A stretch of 64,000 nt of DNA from contig CANXME010002181.1 in assembly GCA_948144175.1 (NCBI GenBank), forward strand, positions 1,302,001-1,366,000, in the 5' to 3' direction. This document shows positions 19,303 through 29,701 of this stretch, piece after piece. Position numbers and translations under genes: made by a program. This stretch comes from Closterium sp. NIES-65. Its lineage: Eukaryota; Streptophyta; Zygnematophyceae; Desmidiales; Closteriaceae. The notes beneath the pieces are model-generated. The model saw nothing but the letters and a program-made list of their open reading frames with translations. It ran no database searches and was not told the DNA's origin. The number at the start of each line of letters is the position of its first letter. The first letter of the stretch is position 1.

Positions 19303-20579
19303 GCTGCGAGATCGAGCAGTTACTACTTATCTGGAAGCAGACTGCTGCTACCAAGGATGAGAAGAAGGCACGGGTATAGAAAGATTTGGAAATTCACCAA
19401 CACGGCAGATGCAGATCCAGGAACCTTATATAAAACTCGCTGGAGAGCTACTGCCTCTCACGCCCTAAAAGATAGAACAGCTTTCCACTACTTCGATGAT
19501 TCCAACGTTCTCCTTCTCCATATTTAACTTTCGACGACTCCAACACCTCGATTCGTCCAAATGTCCTCGTTGACAGAGAAAGGCTTCACAACTGTTTCTG
19601 AATTTTGAAATACCTAGGTATGGCAGCACGAATTGACGGGCTGTAGGAGCTGGGGCGTGGCCTGCTTGAGGGAGCAGCCCCTTGTCATCGGCGTTCAGTT
19701 ACCCGTTGTTGGATCACTTGAAAGGAGGACCTCGATTCTGATTTGGCAGCGTGACTCCCCCATTTCGGGGCAGGCGAACTTGCTAGCGAAAATATTACAA
19801 AATATCTGAGGCGTTATGACATCGCGTGTTTTCGTCTGTACTTCGTTCTGCAATAAACTGAGTCATGGTGGGTTACTTCGCGAGCACTTCGCGCAGTACA
19901 GTATCACTTCCGACGAAGCACGTTGCGGAGTGCAACGAAGTCTGTTCGGATTTGAAGCTTTCGAAACTTCTCAACCAGGTTCAGCCCCAGATCAGCGAAA
20001 AGGAAGCTGGAGGGCCACTGGCGTGCTTGGTTGGAGAGAGCTGACGAACAATGCCAATCCCAGAATTGGCAGAAAGGCTGGGGCAAGGGACGAGGGGATT
20101 GGTTGAGGCAACTAGCGAATTTGAGGTTTGGCCCCCGAGAAAACCGCTGGTAACAGATTTCGAGCTCCATCCCCCCAGGAGGGAAGAACTGCTGGTATCG
20201 AAAGGTTGCACTAGAAGGGCTGGGCTTGCGTGGGTTTCTCCAATCGACCTGCACCTGCAAGTTTTGTACCACTAGAAGCCATGGTGCAGACACGCCACGT
20301 TCAGTGCTTCATATTAGCTAGGAACTCAACTCTGGGAAGCTGCTGCTCACATAGAGATGTATCTAAGCGAACATAGCAGTACATAGTCCCATTTGTGCTG
20401 CTCGGGGTGTTGCAAAGTCGAAGCATCGCTGGTTCATGTAGTTCGTTAGGCATACCCTATAGATGTGGCTGATTCTACCGGGGCTGTGAGCTGCAGCCTG
20501 GAGGGAGTTAGTGTTGAATCAAGATTGAGATCTCATACACGTCGCCTCATCTGCCGGTTTTTCTTTCTTCACCGCCGAA
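19303..20579. other. Divergent intergenic region between LRR copies B and C
   Basis: The 1277-bp gap separates head-to-head genes and must hold both promoters. Apart from the TATA-like site near 19430, I see no repeats or open frames of interest. Confidence 0.5.
19424..19436 (-). promoter_or_regulatory. TATA box candidate for LRR copy B
   Basis: TTTTATATAAGG on the minus strand lies about 125 bases upstream of the ATG at 19302. That spacing allows a leader of about 90-100 bases. No other strong promoter word was seen in the gap. Confidence 0.5.
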
Positions 20580-22964
20580 ATGGAGTTTCGTGGAACCCAC
20601 ATCCACCATCTCTCTGACGACGTCTTGATCAGCATCTTTTGGCCTTCCGAACAATCGAAATCGTACACATCTGAGAGCGATCGACTTTGGAGTTCTCTTT
20701 CGCTTAAGCCCAAGTACATCTACAACGCTTTCCCAGAGGACTCACTATGGCGAACAGAATCTTCCATGCCGATCCTTCCAGCCTCCGCAGATGCTGCTCA
20801 TAGCCTCCTCATCGCCTCGATCTGCCGGCGCTGGCGGCGTCTCGCTCAGAGCCATGTCTCGTCGCTCTTCGTAAAGAAATACCGCACTGTTTCTCGGCAG
20901 GATATCCTCAACGCCGTCGCTTGCTTTCCCAATCTGACCCATCTGCATCTGTCATATAGAAGTGTTGAAGCTGCAGACAACACTTTCCTAGCTGACCTCG
21001 CCTCTTCGTGCCCTGGGCTGAGAGCGCTGCACGTGGGGGAGTTGATGCTGTTTAAGGGTAACGAACGTCATGGACGGAAGGCCGCTTGCCTGATCGGCAA
21101 GTCTGACTTGGATCATCTCGCCCGTCACTGTCCTCAACTGGAGCAGCTGTCGCTGGAGTGGCTCGAGGAATATGTCAATCCACCAGCTTCCCTCTTTCAG
21201 CTACCGTTGCGCACGCTCATGTTGGGCAACAATGCTTTCGTCTTAGATGCACCAGGACTCAGCTCCCTTTCGTCTCTCACTGCTCTCACCATTGAAAACA
21301 GAGTGCTTCGCTACGACCAGCTTTCCAGTCTCCGTCACCTCACCAACCTCGTCCACATCTCCTTGCCTAGCAATATGTCCACCAATTCTGAAGACCACCT
21401 GGACTTCTCCCTCGCTCAGCTACCTTGTCTCGAGTCGCTGAGATTCGGTCTGTGGTTTACACAGTTCGACGCCGTCTTCCCTCTCGAATTTCCACACAGG
21501 TTTCTGAAACGGCTGCAGCTTCACCATTGCTACCACCAGGAGCGGCTTCCGGACAGCATAGGAGACGTGCTGCCAAGCCTTGTAGAGCTCAGCATCAGTG
21601 ACTGCGAAACCTTCAGCGATCTGACCGACGAGTTCACCTCGCTCACATGCCTGGAGAGCTTGACCATATCCTCATGCAGTGTCTACATTCTGCCCGAGAA
21701 TTTTGGAAATCTGCCAGCTTTGAAAACGTTGGTGCTGAACAGGCTGCCTCTTCTCAGTCTTCCTGCCTCCTTCACCAGACTCGGATCTCTGGAGACGTTT
21801 TTCCTGCTTGGGTGCGAGGCGGTGTATGATCTACCTGCAGGGTTTGGTTGTCTCACAACGTTGCAAACTCTGTCTCTTGTGTGCTCCTGGTACCTGGACC
21901 TTCCAGAAGACATTGGCGGCCTCACCAATCTCCAGAATTTCCGTCTCGAAAAGAATTGCACAGAGCAGCTGCCGTCCTCATTCACGCAGCTGGCGTCACT
22001 GACAAGGCTCGAAGTGGATGGGTGCAGGGTGGGTGGGCTTCCAGAGGGAGTGGGGACGATGGCAAGGCTGCAGGAGCTGTACATTCTGGACTGCCCTGAC
22101 ATTTCAGAGCTTCCAGATTCTGTGACCAGCCTAGTCAGCCTTCGGGTGCTCATGGTTATTAAATGTCCCTTTCTCTCTTCGGTTCCTAGGAGGCTGGACA
22201 GCCTTACTAGGCTGAGGCAGTTGGAGCTGAGAGGGTGCGCGCTGCTAAACGAAGCCCCTGAGGCTCTGCCACTCAGTCTCCAGGCTCTGACCTACGACAA
22301 CAATCAGCAGATGGTGTTTCTGCCAAACATTTCAAGGCTTACAGAGCTCAGGAAATTGCACTTGGGCTTTGTTGGTGCAAGATGTCTGCTAGCCATCAGT
22401 TACCACCTCTCTGCTCTGGAGCACCTGGAGCTGGCGCTGGAAGAAGTTGCAGGGGAGTTTTTGTTTGCATTAACAAGGCTTTCTCGCCTTCGCACCTTGA
22501 CAATTAAGGAGGTTCGCAGCTTAAAGAAGCTGGTGGAATGTGGTGGTGCGACATTGCTGGAGCTACGGCAGCTGAACATCTACTCCATGTGTGATGAACT
22601 CACAAATCTGCCTGCGGCCATTACCACTCTCCACCACCTGACATCCATGCAAATTCATGCGCCCAAGTTGTTTTTTCTTCTGGACTCCATTGGAGCATTG
22701 TCAAGACTGCGCAAGCTGGATTTATCCGACTGCTCATCCCTCAGACATCTCCCTGACTCCCTCTCGCAGCTCTCCTGCCTTCACAACTTGACGCTCAGCA
22801 ACACTCCCATCCGCTCACTTCCTTCAGGCCTCGCTCAGCTTAGGAGACTGAGGTGGCTTGATCTCCGTAACTGCAAGCAACTGGAGGCTCTGCCAAGTGA
22901 CATAGAGGATTTCAGAATGCTCGATCTTTGCCTTACAGAAGGCTGTGACAAGCTCCAGAGCTGA
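20580..22964 (+). CDS. F-box-like leucine-rich repeat protein, copy C
   Basis: Intronless 794-codon frame starting MEFRGTHIHHLSDDVL, equivalent to the start of copy A. The second half of the split F-box-like region (AHSLLIASICRRWRRLAQS) lies near residues 74-92. The sequence between the two halves is about 60 residues and differs from the other copies. The body is leucine-rich repeats (FPNLTHLHLSYRS, then LPASFTRLGSLETFFLLGC-type repeats) up to a short C-terminal cap rich in Asp and Cys. No signal peptide, membrane segment or nucleotide-binding domain is visible, so it is probably intracellular. The ligand or substrate is unknown. Confidence 0.83.
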   Translation: MEFRGTHIHHLSDDVLISIFWPSEQSKSYTSESDRLWSSLSLKPKYIYNAFPEDSLWRTESSMPILPASADAAHSLLIASICRRWRRLAQSHVSSLFVKKYRTVSRQDILNAVACFPNLTHLHLSYRSVEAADNTFLADLASSCPGLRALHVGELMLFKGNERHGRKAACLIGKSDLDHLARHCPQLEQLSLEWLEEYVNPPASLFQLPLRTLMLGNNAFVLDAPGLSSLSSLTALTIENRVLRYDQLSSLRHLTNLVHISLPSNMSTNSEDHLDFSLAQLPCLESLRFGLWFTQFDAVFPLEFPHRFLKRLQLHHCYHQERLPDSIGDVLPSLVELSISDCETFSDLTDEFTSLTCLESLTISSCSVYILPENFGNLPALKTLVLNRLPLLSLPASFTRLGSLETFFLLGCEAVYDLPAGFGCLTTLQTLSLVCSWYLDLPEDIGGLTNLQNFRLEKNCTEQLPSSFTQLASLTRLEVDGCRVGGLPEGVGTMARLQELYILDCPDISELPDSVTSLVSLRVLMVIKCPFLSSVPRRLDSLTRLRQLELRGCALLNEAPEALPLSLQALTYDNNQQMVFLPNISRLTELRKLHLGFVGARCLLAISYHLSALEHLELALEEVAGEFLFALTRLSRLRTLTIKEVRSLKKLVECGGATLLELRQLNIYSMCDELTNLPAAITTLHHLTSMQIHAPKLFFLLDSIGALSRLRKLDLSDCSSLRHLPDSLSQLSCLHNLTLSNTPIRSLPSGLAQLRRLRWLDLRNCKQLEALPSDIEDFRMLDLCLTEGCDKLQS

Positions 22965-24310
22965 ATATGATTGTCACCGTGCTAGGGCCCCTGTGTTGTG
23001 GAGGGTCCAGACCAGACAACTTACAGAATTTGCATTATTTCTGTTCAAGTTTTTACCACTCAACCAGCAATGCATTACACAACTGGTAACACATGCATGC
23101 TGAAACTACCGTAGCATGGCAAGGGATGCCATGCCGCACTAGAAGTGTGTCAGTGCAGGGTGAAATTAATTACACGAGAAGATAAGAGAATCAGCAGATA
23201 GTAAGTACTAAAGCGCAGGCAGATTATTCATGACAAATTCATAATATGGATATGAAACTCGAAACTGATAACCTTAGCCTCTACATGAGGCATCTGTCTC
23301 ACAGCCACTCGGTTCCAAGTAGATCAACCTGGTGAGTGGTATGCCCAAGCGGTTGGGCGCTGAATCGAGCCTGCTGCAGTCTCTGAATACTGCAGGTCAC
23401 AAGACGGTGGGGCGGGGTGGAGCAGACGGAAACATAGTCATTGGGCGGTGAGATCAGTGATGCAGGGACACGTGTACATCGAGAGAGTTTAGGCAGGAAG
23501 GTGCTGCACCCCACCTCCACACACACTGACCAACTCTCCCTCCAACTGCTCCCTTCAAAACCATTTCACTTCTCCATCCTGCCCTTGTGCTGCTCTTTAA
23601 GACTTGCTGGATGCGACCCAGCCGGCATGCTTTGTCTGGGGCTATGGGGGGGTGGGAGCAGAGAAGCGGGGAAGAAAGGTGCAGAGAGGGAGGGGAGGGG
23701 AGGAGCACTCACTTCACCAACTCCCATAATGACCGCAAGGCTGAGAGCCAGGAGAAGGGCGTGATGGAGTGACTCCCCAACGCTAAAGGGGTCGAGATTG
23801 GCGCCAGACAATTTAGGGTAGGAGGGAGAGCAGTATGAGAGGCAGCGAGAGAGGGCGGTGAGAATGGTTTGGGCGAGGCGGCGAGAGACGGCCGGTACTC
23901 AGTGCACTATGCGCAGCTGATGGCCGACTGAGGGGCAGGGGGGAAAGGGGGAAGGGTGGAACGTTGGAGAGTGGGTGAGGAGGAGAGGGAGCAGCATGAC
24001 GGGGGCAGCCGGAGGGGCTGGTGAGGTTGGTGCGGGAGAGACGGCAGAGATGGGCGCTACTGGGTGCACCATGCACACCTGAGGAGGTGGTGATGGGGAG
24101 GGTGGAGGAACAGGGAAGGGGGTGAACTGAGAACAGAGGCGAGTGGGGGGAGGCACTGGTTGGAACTTGGACAATGCAGACGGGATGGGTGACAAGGGAA
24201 GAGACAATACAGGGACATACACGACTGGTTGGAAGGTATTGGTAGGACTATGCACGTCTGGTGGATGGTTGAGAGGAAGGGGGAACACAGGGATAGTGAT
24301 GAGTGATCAG
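22965..24310. other. Intergenic DNA, purine-rich in its right half
   Basis: No gene was recognised. From about 23800 the plus strand is G/A-rich, with loosely repeated words (GAGACGGC, ATGCGCAGCTGATGG/ATGCACACCTGAGGAGG) that may be remnants of a degenerate tandem array. Confidence 0.4.
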
Positions 24311-24553
24311 CGTGTGAGGGGACGGGAAAGGGATGGGTAAGGGATGGTAAGGGATGGGTAAGGGATGGTAAGGGATGGGTAAGGGGATGGGTAAGGGATG
24401 GTAAGGGATGGGTAAGGGATGGGTACGGGGATGGGTAAGGGATGGGTAAGGGATGGGTAAGGGATGGGTAAGGGATGGGTAAGGGATGGGTAAGGGGATG
24501 GGTAAGGGATGGGTAAGGGGATGGGTAAGGGATGGGTAAGGAGATGGGTAAGG
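24311..24553 (+). repeat. G-rich 11/12-bp minisatellite (GGGATGGGTAA)
   Basis: About 21 copies of GGGATGGGTAA, some with an extra G. Runs of three or four Gs separated by one to four bases recur throughout, a pattern that can form G-quadruplexes. A more diverged array of the same unit lies at 42551-42765 in the same orientation. It differs from the plant telomere repeat TTTAGGG. Confidence 0.9.
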
Positions 24554-24630
24554 ATGAAAGAGTCATGTCATGTCCCTTCAACCTCTCCGCCATGGCTACT
24601 GCTTTAAAGCCCGAGTACTACATGGCTGAT

Positions 24631-24657
24631 TTCATATTCAAGATTCTTGAATATGAA
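24631..24657. repeat. 27-bp near-perfect palindrome
   Basis: Two 13-bp arms (TTCATATTCAAGA and its complement) are separated by one base. It lies alone in intergenic DNA. It could be a protein-binding site or a chance inverted repeat, and no gene start is close by. Confidence 0.6.
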
Positions 24658-24959
24658 TTCGCCAAAAACCATGTTACCACCCGAAGTGGAGCATTCTCTC
24701 ACGATAGTGATCTGTGATTGGCCAGCGACACTCAAAGTCATATCGAGATTACGGTCAGCAGGCAAGGCAGCACTGTTCACTTGAACTGAACTTGAAAACC
24801 ATCTTGTACTAATTGTCAAGCATACTAGACATAGTTCACCCGTCATTCATGCCCAAAAAGTCACTTCGTTTTTGCACACAACTCATGTTCGAACACCCGC
24901 AAGATGCTGCTGCTATATTCTCCCTGGTCTAGAGCTAGGTTGTTGGTCGCTTAGGTTCC

Positions 24960-25500
24960 CCCATTCGCCCTCGCTTGCCCGCGACGCTTTCAGTTCTTTG
25001 GCTCCCGTTACTCGTGCGTTCTCCACGATCGCGCTCCCTTTTGTTCGTCGCCCACACTTCCAACCGTCGCTCCCTTCCATTCGCCTCCCTCCGTTCCGCT
25101 CGTCGCCCTCCCTTCCGCGCGTCGCCCTGCTCGTCTCTCTGCCTTTCGCCCGTACCCTCTCATCCGCTCGTTGCTCCACCTTCCACGCGTCGCCCTCCCA
25201 TCCGAACGTCGCTCCCGTCACCATCCCTTCCGCCCGTCGCCCTCCCTTCCGCCCGTCGCCCTCCCTTTCGCACGTCGCCCACCCTTCCGCCCGTCGCCCA
25301 CCCTTCCGCCCGTCGCTCTCCCTTCCGCCGGTCGCCCACCCTTCCGTCCGTCGCTCTCCCTTCCGCCGGTCGCCCACCATTCCGTCCGTCGCTCTCCCTT
25401 CCGCCCGTCGCCTTCCCTTCGTCTCGTCGCCCTTCCTCCCGCTCGTCCCCTCGCAGTCCCCTTCCTCCTCTCTCCCCGTCGCCCTCGCCATCCCTCCCGT
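24960..25500 (+). repeat. 19-bp pyrimidine-rich minisatellite (TTCCGCCCGTCGCCCTCCC)
   Basis: Imperfect tandem units of about 19 bp, clearest at 25220-25420. The unit has no stops, so several frames stay open for hundreds of codons (Pro/Ser/Arg-rich on the plus strand, Gly/Arg/Glu-rich on the minus). The inverted form of the unit recurs at 35.15-35.7 kb. Confidence 0.85.
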
Positions 25501-25529
25501 CTCCCTTCCCATGGTGCACACTTGTCACC

Positions 25530-26000
25530 CTTCCCTGCTTTCCCCCATCCCCTTCCCTGCTTCCCCCCATCCCCTTCCCTACTTTCTTCCATCCCCTTCC
25601 CTGCTTCCACCCATCCCCTTCCCTGCTTCCCCCCATCCCCTTCCCTTCTTCCCCCCATCCCCTTCCCTATTTCCCCCCATCCCCTTCCCTGCTTCCCCCC
25701 ATCCCCTTCCCTGCTTTCCCCCAACCCTTGCCCTGCTTTCCTCCAACCCCTTTTCTGCTTCCCCCAATCCCGTTCCCTGCTTCCCCCCATCCCGTTCCCT
25801 GCTTCCCCCCATCCTGTTCCCTGCTTCCCCCCATCCCCTTCCCTCCTTCCCCCCATCCCCTTCCCTGCTTCCCCCCATCCCATTCCCTCCTTCCCCCCAT
25901 CCCCTTCCCTGTTCCCCCGTATCCCATTCCCTGCTTCCCCCCATTCCCTTCCCTCCTTCCCCCCATCCCCTTCCCTGCTTTCCCCCATCCCCTTCACTGC
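25530..26000 (+). repeat. 22-bp pyrimidine-rich minisatellite (CTTCCCCCCATCCCCTTCCCTG)
   Basis: About 20 copies with point variants, continuing directly from the 19-bp array. A few related units in the opposite orientation stand at 34.92-35.08 kb. Confidence 0.88.
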
Positions 26001-26278
26001 TTCTCCCTTTCTCCCTGTTCCCTGTCTCCGTGTTAGCCATTTCACTGAACCTGCTTTCCCCCACCCTCTGCACTGCTTCCTCCCTACCCCTGCCCTGCTT
26101 CCCCTCATCCTCTGCCCTCCCTTTCCTTCATCCTCTGCCCTCCCTTCCCCTCATCCTCTTCCCTCCCTTCCCCTCATCCTCTGTTCTGCTTCCTTCATCC
26201 TCGCCCACTTTATCGCCTGTCCACTTTACCGCCTGCCCACTTTACCACCTCAAATCCTTCCCTTCTCATCCGCGCGCA

Positions 26279-26490
26279 GGTGTGGCGGAAGGTGTACGTG
26301 GCGTGGAGCATGTTGGAGGAGCGGCTTGACGTGATAATCACTGATAACGCCATTCTCTGGCAAGTCAACCCGCTGCCAAGCCTAGGGGAGTGCCAACTCA
26401 CGCCCCATCGTCGCCAAATGTGATCTTTACCCCGCGTGCAGCAACACGCGCATGCTCAAGCTCTTCGACGACTGGAATCCCCCAGCACAA
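26279..26490 (+). pseudogene. Exon-like fragment, possibly glycosyltransferase-derived
   Basis: After an acceptor-like pyrimidine tract and GCGCGCAG, one frame reads VWRKVYVAWSMLEERLDVII, then TDNAILWQVNPLP, before losing frame. About 80 bases further on, another frame reads NTRMLKLFDDWNPP. The combination of a variant acidic TDN before ILWQVNPLP and a later NT...FDDW loosely recalls plant nucleotide-diphospho-sugar transferases of the GT77 type. That is weak inference. The shift between frames and the stop at about 26420 argue for a broken copy. Confidence 0.25.
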
Positions 26491-26499
26491 GTGATGAGC

Positions 26500-27480
26500 G
26501 TCGCTCTCTCGCACTCTCTCCCATCCCTGCCGCAATGCTGCCGCCTCTTGTGCCTGCCGCCTGCTGCCCACGCCTTCCCTCCCACCTCCCCCACACCATG
26601 TGCATTTCAACATGCCAACGCAGTCCCTATTGCTCGTCTGCTCACTCTACTCTCTCCCCATTCCCTCCCCCTTTGCTCCTCTGCTTCCTCGCAGCAGGCC
26701 ATCGAAGCCCCGCATCCAGCAGATTTTCGACTGGAACTGCCCAGAGCAGCACCTGCGCCACCGCCACGCCGCTCATAGAGCATTATCACTCTTCGGTTGG
26801 TTCTGCAAGATGGGCTTCTCTTCTGGTGGAGCTGTGAGGCAGCCTCCTGTTGAGACTGCCTTCAGCCTCCCCTGCTGCCCCATACTTGGAAGCTGCTCTG
26901 CCAGACAGTCAACACTTTGCGGGCAAGGAGTTGAAGGTGGATCATGGGGCAGAGGTAATGGAGTTTGGTGTGCGGCATGGTCAGTGCGGCGTGGTGTGGG
27001 AGGAAGGGGGAACGGCAAGCACAGGGTGAAAGCAGGCAGGCGCGTTGCAGGATATGGAGATTGGCAGTGTCAGCAAGATGCCGCAGAGCGTTGATGCAGG
27101 AGGGGAAGGCAGGTTGGCAGCAATGCTGGCGGCAGCGCACGTCAAGGCATGCAAGGTGGGGCACGGCTGGACTGCGCTGCTGTGGGCTAGGGGAGTGCAG
27201 AGTGGTGCAGGGAATGGCACGCCATGCTGTGTGGCGTGCCGAGACCCACATGCTGCAGTGCCAGAACATAAGGCAAGCTCACTGTGCATGCCTCAACTGG
27301 TGCTGCACATTGCAGTGCTTGCGAGTCGTGACCATGGCAGTCTGTTGCCTGCCAGCACGCCAGAGGCACTCTAAGAGCACTCTAGCGGCTGTGAGAAATG
27401 CTTCCCTATGTACCTGAAGAAGCCGGGGTTATCTGTGATGATAGTGGTAGAAGGGGTGTGTTGTGTATGCCCATATCTCG
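26500..27480. other. Intergenic DNA, no gene recognised
   Basis: Short overlapping open frames occur on both strands without convincing domains. Some pyrimidine tracts followed by CAG (for example around 26690) could be splice acceptors of the damaged gene at 26.3 kb. Confidence 0.35.
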
Positions 27481-27502
27481 GTGTTGACCCGAGCTCTTCT
27501 TC

Positions 27503-27718
27503 GTGATGCAACATGTCAATACGGGCCCTATTGCGGTTGCTGCTGACGCTTCCGATTATGCAATTGGCAGTGTTGGGAGTGCAACACTTCTGAGAAACCG
27601 AAGCCAGACGCCTCTCTATTCCTTTCAAGGGAATTTGGGTACCGAAACAGACGAAGATTTTCACAAATATCGTAATAGTAAGAGATGCAGTGAGCGCAAT
27701 ATGAACGCAGGTGTGTAA
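27503..27718 (+). pseudogene. Short RNase H-like scrap of a gypsy-type element
   Basis: The translated words AVAADASDYAIGSVGSA resemble the start of the Ty3/gypsy RNase H domain (T/ADASDYAIGAVL). Nothing else of an element is visible around it. It sits just left of the copia insertion site. A chance match is possible. Confidence 0.3.
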
Positions 27719-27736
27719 GTTATGGTCCCTACCAAA

Positions 27737-28172
27737 TGTTGGGCTGAGAAAGCCCTTAAGGATCTTTGCAGAGGGTAACTCTGGGTAGGATATTTGTAAT
27801 AGCGGAAGCGTTTAATAAACTTGTGAACCGACCTTGCATTAGTGTGTGAGAGCAAAGTGGATTAAATTAAACAAGCAAATACAAGGTTTTATATAAGAGT
27901 ACAGGGAATACGAATGGATAGATAACTGTATTTGCTGTTGCGATTCGATACAGTGCGACTCGGGCAACTGCTCTGTAATGAGTCAGTTGTGTGTCCTTAA
28001 CTGTCGCGCTGTAATTGTCGAGTCAAAGGTCGCTAACCTTTGACTTTCCCGTAACCTCCAAGCGGTTACCCTAACCTCCGAGGTTTGACTCGATGCTTCG
28101 ATTCGGACTGCTTCGCTAGTGTCTTGGGTTTTTGACACGACAGAAGCGCACTAAGACTTATTGTTTCCAACA
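27737..28172 (-). repeat. 3' LTR of the 28-33-kb copia element (full length)
   Basis: This 436-bp LTR reads TGTTGGAAACAAT...CAGCCCAACA on the minus strand. A TATA box, TATATAAAA, lies at 27887-27895 (minus strand), about 280 bases into the LTR. That is a normal place for U3/R transcription start signals. Confidence 0.92.
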
Positions 28173-29692
28173 CTCCCCTTCGCTTCTGGAGTGTCGCCGC
28201 AGGTGACGTGGCCTTGTCCAGTCAGCAGCATGCAGTATTCGAACTTCTGCTTTCCGAGCTTCTTGGTCAAGTAATCGGCTGCCATCTCAGACGTGGGACA
28301 GTATGACAGATCGAGTTTCCCCTTTTCGATCTCGTCCTTCACGAAGAAATAGCGCAGGGCGATGTGTTTCGTCCTGTTTGCGAAGCCGTTTTTGTTGGCG
28401 ATGCGAATTGCTGACTGGTTGTCGCAGAACACGGTGAAGCTGGGTAACTCGGCTAACTTCGCTTCTTCCAGCAGTTCGCGGAGGTAAAGTCCCTCCTTGG
28501 TGGCTGAGCAGAGTGCAATATATTCCGCTTCAGCTGAAGACAGTGCGATTAACTCCTGCTTACTCGACTGCCAGGAGATAGGACCGATAGGCTCGAGGCG
28601 GTAGACATAGCCGGTGCGTGAGCGCCTGTTATCGGTGTCGCCGGCGTGATCGGCGTCGACGTAGCCGATTAGCTTGGTCGGTGTAGTTGCTTTTTTGTGA
28701 TAAGTTAATCCGATCGTCGCGGTGCTGACGAAATAGTGGAGAGCGCGATCGAGTTCCGCCAAATGCTCTGCTTCAGGCTTCTTGAGATAGGTGGCGAGCT
28801 GGCTCGCGGAGTAGGATAAGTCGGGACGGCATGTGACTGCTGCGAAGAGAAGACATCCGAGCTTCTTCTGATAGTCGCGTATGCCGGCGGGCTTGAGTAG
28901 GGTAGATCGTCCCTTTTCGGTTCCTGACGTGTAGCGGTAAGGCGTGGAGATGGCGCTTGGTGTGAGGCTGAAGCGTTTCGCGATGGTGTCGGCGTACTTC
29001 TCGGCGCTTAGATAGATTGCGTTTTCTTCCTCGCGGATGTTGAGCCCGAGGTACTGCGTAACCGTAGAAGAGACCGTGAGCGTGAGGTCTTTCTGAAGCT
29101 CCCCTTCGAACCACGTGGCGATGCCGTCGGTTGACCCAATGTAGAGGAGATCGTCCACGTAGACGATTAGGAGAACGTAGTCACTTCCCTTTGTGAGGCG
29201 ATACATGCCCTGGTCATGCGGAAGTTGTTTGAAACTGATGCGAATGAGGCGGGCGTGTAGGTACTGCTGCCACAGTCGCGGTGCCTGCTTGATCCCGTAG
29301 AGCGACTTAAGCAGTTGACAGACTCGGTTGGGTTTGCCGTGGGAGCCGTGCGGGAGCTCGACGAAGATTTCTGCATCCACAGGTGCGTAGAGAAATGCGT
29401 TTGCGACGTCGATTTGTCGCAGTTTCTTTTTCTTCATGGCGGCGACGGCGATGAGGATTCGGAGTGAGGTGTGACGGCTGACCGGAGCGAAGGTTTCGGT
29501 GTAATCTCTTCCGTGCTCCTGGTCAAAGCCGCGTACGACCCAGCGAGCTTTGAATTTGTCGATGGTGCCGTCAGCTTTCGTCTTTACACGGAAGACCCAC
29601 TTCCCGGTAAGGATAGTCTTGTTTTGTGCTACGCCGATGGGAACGATTTTCCAGGTGTTGCGCTCCTCCACTGCCTTCAGCTCTTTGTCCAT
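28151..29692 (-). pseudogene. Copia pol: reverse transcriptase and RNase H part
   Basis: This 513-codon frame carries the copia-type RT (RVT_2), beginning MDKELKAVEERNTW, with the catalytic YVDD at residues 178-181 and FDQEHGRDYTETFAPV upstream. Next comes the copia RNase H with YVDADHAGD, an AEAEYIAL acidic stretch and the terminal KHIALRYFF and ADYLTK motifs. It is in the same frame as gag-PR-IN and joined to it by TGA CGT GAA GCC ATG. This MDKEL methionine is therefore an internal residue of the family polyprotein and not a natural start. The 3' end overlaps the polypurine tract and the edge of the LTR. Confidence 0.9.
28173..28186 (-). promoter_or_regulatory. Polypurine tract of the 28-33-kb copia element
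   Basis: GAAGCGAAGGGGAG on the minus strand directly abuts the 3' LTR. It is identical to the tract at 9-22. Confidence 0.8.
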
Positions 29693-29701
29693 GGCTTCAC
29701 G

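Noticed and set aside
24311..24553. Telomeric repeat
   Set aside because: The unit GGGATGGGTAA is not TTTAGGG or a known variant, and it lies inside ordinary genomic DNA.
24872..26334. Pro/Ser-rich and Gly/Arg/Glu-rich frames of 160-485 codons
   Set aside because: They follow the 19- and 22-bp minisatellites on both strands and have no non-repeat domain.
28151..29692. Separate copia RT gene with its own start
   Set aside because: It is in the same frame as gag-IN, three codons after the stop. The Met is an internal residue typical of the RT region.
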